The translations under genes and the position numbers were made by a program. 9,266 bases of DNA, taken from WVWW01 sp041568335. GTDB taxonomy: Bacteria > Acidobacteriota > Polarisedimenticolia > Polarisedimenticolales > Polarisedimenticolaceae. Positions 7,228 through 9,266 of this stretch are shown one piece after another (position 1 is the first letter of the stretch; each line of letters begins with the position of its first letter). The notes below the pieces were generated by a model, which was given only the letters and a program-made list of their open reading frames with translations, was not told the origin of the DNA and ran no database searches. The DNA is taken from positions 1 through 9,266 of the forward strand of contig JBFFZZ010000114.1 in assembly GCA_041568335.1 (NCBI GenBank), given 5' to 3'.

Positions 7228-8315
7228 GACGCAAGCGCGTGTTGGCGCTCGTCGCGGAGGCCTACGGCTCCGGGGGCGGCATCGGCCAGTTCAACCGCCA
7301 CCTGCTCGACGCGCTGGCCTTGCGCAAGGACCTGGACGTTCGTGCCCTCGGACTCCACGGCGACACGAACTGTGGTGAGCCCGACGGGCTGAGGTGGTGG
7401 GCGCCGGCGCGCGGCAAGGTCCGCTTTGCCTTACGATCGTTTCGCGAGGCCGTGACCTTCAACCCCGACCTGATCATCAGCGGGCTGATCGGCTTCGGCG
7501 GTCTGGCGATGCCGCTCAAGTTGTTGATGCGCGCACGACTGTGGTCGGTGACGCACGGCTGGGAGGCCTGGCAGCCGGGACCGTTCGGCGACAACTGGGG
7601 CCTGCGCGGCGCGAACCTGGTCACTGCGGTCAGCCGCTTCACCCGCGACAAGCTGTTGTCCTGGCTGAACCGCCCCGCAGACCTCGTCCAGCTGCTCCCG
7701 AACACGATCGACCTCGATCGGTTTCATCCGGGTCCGCGCCCGGTCGAGCTCGAACGACGCTTCGGTGTCTCGGGCCGGAAGGTCCTGCTGACCATCGGCC
7801 GGCTCGCCGCGATCGACGCCTACAAGGGGCAGGACCGGGTCATCCGTCGGATGCGCGAGCTGAACGAACGCGCGGGTCCCGTGCACTACATCATCGCCGG
7901 CGACGGCGACGACCGGCCGCGGCTGGAGAAGATCGTGGCGGAAGAGAAGGTCGCGGATCTGGTGACCTTCGCCGGTTTCGTTCCCGACGAGGTCGTCGAG
8001 GACCTCTACAACCTCGCGGACCTGTTCGTGATGCCCAGTACCGGGGAGGGCTTCGGGATCGTCTACCTCGAAGCGATGGCCTGCGGCTGCCCGGTCGTCG
8101 CCGGCAACAAGGACGGCAGTGTCGACGCGCTGGCCGACGGCGAGCTCGGGAGGCTGGTCGATCCCGACGACCCGGCTCAGCTGCTCGACGCCATCGCCGC
8201 GACGCTCGCCGAGGGTCGCTCGCACGACGCACGCGTTCCGGGTGTCGAGCGTTTCGCCTTGCCCGCTTTCCGCGCCCGCGTCGACGAGCTGGTCGATCGA
8301 GTCCTGTCGTCGTAG
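7224..8315 (+). CDS. GT4 family glycosyltransferase
   Basis: A 363-residue GT-B enzyme. The acceptor domain contains AYGSGGGIGQFNRHLLDALA (13-32), FNPDLIISG (79-87) and WSVTHGWEAW (107-116), the last like the HG-E-W segment of bacterial GT4 enzymes. The donor domain has LPNTIDLDRFHPG (158-170), LTIGRLAAIDAYKGQDRVI (189-207, with R193 and K201 expected to bind the donor phosphates), YIIAGDGDDRPRLEK (222-236) and PSTGEGFGIVYLEAMACGCP (271-290), where E275/E283 form the EX7E motif. It is a complete, standard-length member; donor and acceptor are unknown. ATG 7224 overlaps the previous TGA, so the two glycosyltransferases are probably translated in a coupled way and act successively on the same glycan. 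The frame runs open upstream to 6264, but that portion is an out-of-frame reading of the previous gene. Confidence 0.94.
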   Translation: MRRKRVLALVAEAYGSGGGIGQFNRHLLDALALRKDLDVRALGLHGDTNCGEPDGLRWWAPARGKVRFALRSFREAVTFNPDLIISGLIGFGGLAMPLKLLMRARLWSVTHGWEAWQPGPFGDNWGLRGANLVTAVSRFTRDKLLSWLNRPADLVQLLPNTIDLDRFHPGPRPVELERRFGVSGRKVLLTIGRLAAIDAYKGQDRVIRRMRELNERAGPVHYIIAGDGDDRPRLEKIVAEEKVADLVTFAGFVPDEVVEDLYNLADLFVMPSTGEGFGIVYLEAMACGCPVVAGNKDGSVDALADGELGRLVDPDDPAQLLDAIAATLAEGRSHDARVPGVERFALPAFRARVDELVDRVLSS

Positions 8316-8341
8316 CGGGTTGGGCCCTCGCACTGTTATAA

Positions 8342-8346
8342 GAGGA
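8342..8346 (+). promoter_or_regulatory. Ribosome binding site of the epimerase gene
   Basis: GAGGA lies 5 bp before ATG 8352 in the 36 bp gap after the second rightward glycosyltransferase. No terminator hairpin is visible in the gap, so read-through from the upstream genes is likely. Confidence 0.7.
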
Positions 8347-8351
8347 CTTCC

Positions 8352-9266
8352 ATGAGCATCGTCACGATCACCGGGATCCGGCCGGACTTCATCCGGATGA
8401 GCGCCGTCTTCGAGAGGCTCGATGCCGAATTCGAGCACGTGATGATCCATACGGGCCAGCACTACGACGACGAGCTCAGCAAGATCTTCTTCAGCGAGCT
8501 CGACATCCGACGGCCCGACTACACGCTCGAGACGGGCACGCGGAGCCGCACCCCGTACGAGCAGCTGGCCTACCTTTCGACCGCCGTGATCGAGCTCCTG
8601 AAAGCGGAGAAGATCGACCCCGAGCTGGTCCTGTTCCTCGGAGATTCGCACTCCGCCCTGGTCTCCGTCCCGTTGTTCAAGGAGGGCTACCGGATCGGCC
8701 ACATCGAGGGCGGGATGCGATCGTACGACCGGCGGATGCCCGAGGAGACCAACCGCGTGTGCTGCGACTACTGCTCGGATTTCGTGTTCGTCTACACGCC
8801 GCTGTACCGCGAGCGGTTGCTGGCCGAAAACAAGGACCCCGATTCGATTTTTGTCGTCGGTAACACGATCGTCGAGGTCGTCCGGAAGTACATGCCCGTG
8901 GGGCCGCGATCGCGGGACTACCTCCTCGCCGATATCCACCGAAACGAGAATCTACGTGACGCACGGCAATACGGGCATATCTTGGACTACCTGGAGGGTC
9001 TGGGAGCGGCCCTGGACACGGAGGTCCGGCTGGTGCGTTTCAACCGCGCCGTCAAGTTGATCGAGGAGCACGACCTGCTGGCCGGCCGGGATCACGTCCG
9101 TCTCGTCGGGCCCTACGGGTTTCTCGAATACTTGAACCTGCAATACCAGGCTCGCGCCATCGTTTCCGACTCGGGAACGAGCCAGGAGGAGTGCCCGCTG
9201 CTGGGCGTTCCCGTGGCCGTTCCGCGTGATTTCACGGAGCGACCGGAGTCAATGGAGTTCGGCAAC
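8352..9266 (+). CDS. UDP-N-acetylglucosamine 2-epimerase-like (non-hydrolysing) enzyme, 3' end outside window
   Basis: The frame is open from ATG 8352 for 305 codons to the window edge; the family is normally about 360-380 residues, so only the C-terminal end is missing. Non-hydrolysing epimerases invert C2 of UDP-GlcNAc to give UDP-ManNAc, or act on related UDP-HexNAc sugars. Signatures in order: TGIRPDFIRM (7-16), HTGQHYDDEL (33-42), FLGDSHSAL (95-103), HIEGGMRSYDRRMPEETNR (117-135), VVGNTIVEVV (168-177), ADIHRNEN (193-200), GPYGFLEYLNL (253-263), VSDSGTSQEECPLLGVPV (271-288) and RDFTERPESM (292-301). D98, E119, E131/E132 and H196 align with the acidic and histidine residues known as catalytic in E. 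coli WecB. Several signatures are diverged (GDSHS for GDTNS, IEGGM for IEAGL), so a different HexNAc substrate is possible. It probably supplies an activated sugar to the transferases in this locus. Confidence 0.88.
   Translation, partial: MSIVTITGIRPDFIRMSAVFERLDAEFEHVMIHTGQHYDDELSKIFFSELDIRRPDYTLETGTRSRTPYEQLAYLSTAVIELLKAEKIDPELVLFLGDSHSALVSVPLFKEGYRIGHIEGGMRSYDRRMPEETNRVCCDYCSDFVFVYTPLYRERLLAENKDPDSIFVVGNTIVEVVRKYMPVGPRSRDYLLADIHRNENLRDARQYGHILDYLEGLGAALDTEVRLVRFNRAVKLIEEHDLLAGRDHVRLVGPYGFLEYLNLQYQARAIVSDSGTSQEECPLLGVPVAVPRDFTERPESMEFGN

Noticed and set aside
8316..8351. GGGCCC in the gap before the epimerase as a possible terminator hairpin
   Set aside because: A six-base palindrome has no loop, and there is no T-run after it.
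7431..8939. 502-codon open frame on the minus strand opposite the second rightward glycosyltransferase and the epimerase
   Set aside because: It is antisense to two strongly supported genes, and its Asp/Val/Arg-rich composition matches no family.

Overview
The window is a G+C-rich (about two-thirds G+C by eye) bacterial segment, almost entirely coding. It holds part of a cell-surface polysaccharide biosynthesis locus. GTG and TTG starts, purine-rich ribosome sites and 4-19 bp gene overlaps all indicate a bacterial chromosome. The phylum cannot be fixed from the sequence. DUF4838 proteins together with sulfotransferases in glycan loci recall environmental high-GC lineages such as Planctomycetes/PVC relatives, but that is only suggestive. 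I see no RNA gene, insertion sequence, CRISPR array or phage signature.

Layout: two divergent transcription units share a 112 bp spacer (5955-6066). The leftward unit, in transcription order, encodes a sulfotransferase-family protein (5954-4818), a CgeB-like glycosyltransferase (4821-3742), a class I SAM methyltransferase (3749-2991), a WbuB-like GT4 glycosyltransferase (2984-1776) and a secreted DUF4838 glycoside-hydrolase-like protein (1794 to beyond the left edge). The five genes overlap or are 6 bp apart, so they are very probably one operon. The rightward unit encodes two GT4 glycosyltransferases (6067-7227 and 7224-8315, ATGA overlap). After a 36 bp gap comes a UDP-GlcNAc 2-epimerase-like enzyme (8352 to beyond the right edge).

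Inferred biology: the epimerase would supply a nucleotide-activated HexNAc such as UDP-ManNAc. Four glycosyltransferases would build an oligosaccharide repeat, and the methyltransferase and sulfotransferase would decorate it. The exported DUF4838 protein could trim or remodel the product outside the cytoplasm. A sulfated, possibly methylated, HexNAc-containing exopolysaccharide or O-antigen is the simplest reading. The initiating transferase, flippase, polymerase, export machinery and PAPS-forming enzymes are not in the window. The most interesting points are the coupling of a secreted DUF4838 enzyme to a synthesis operon, the non-canonical P-loop of the sulfotransferase, and the diverged signature motifs of the epimerase.
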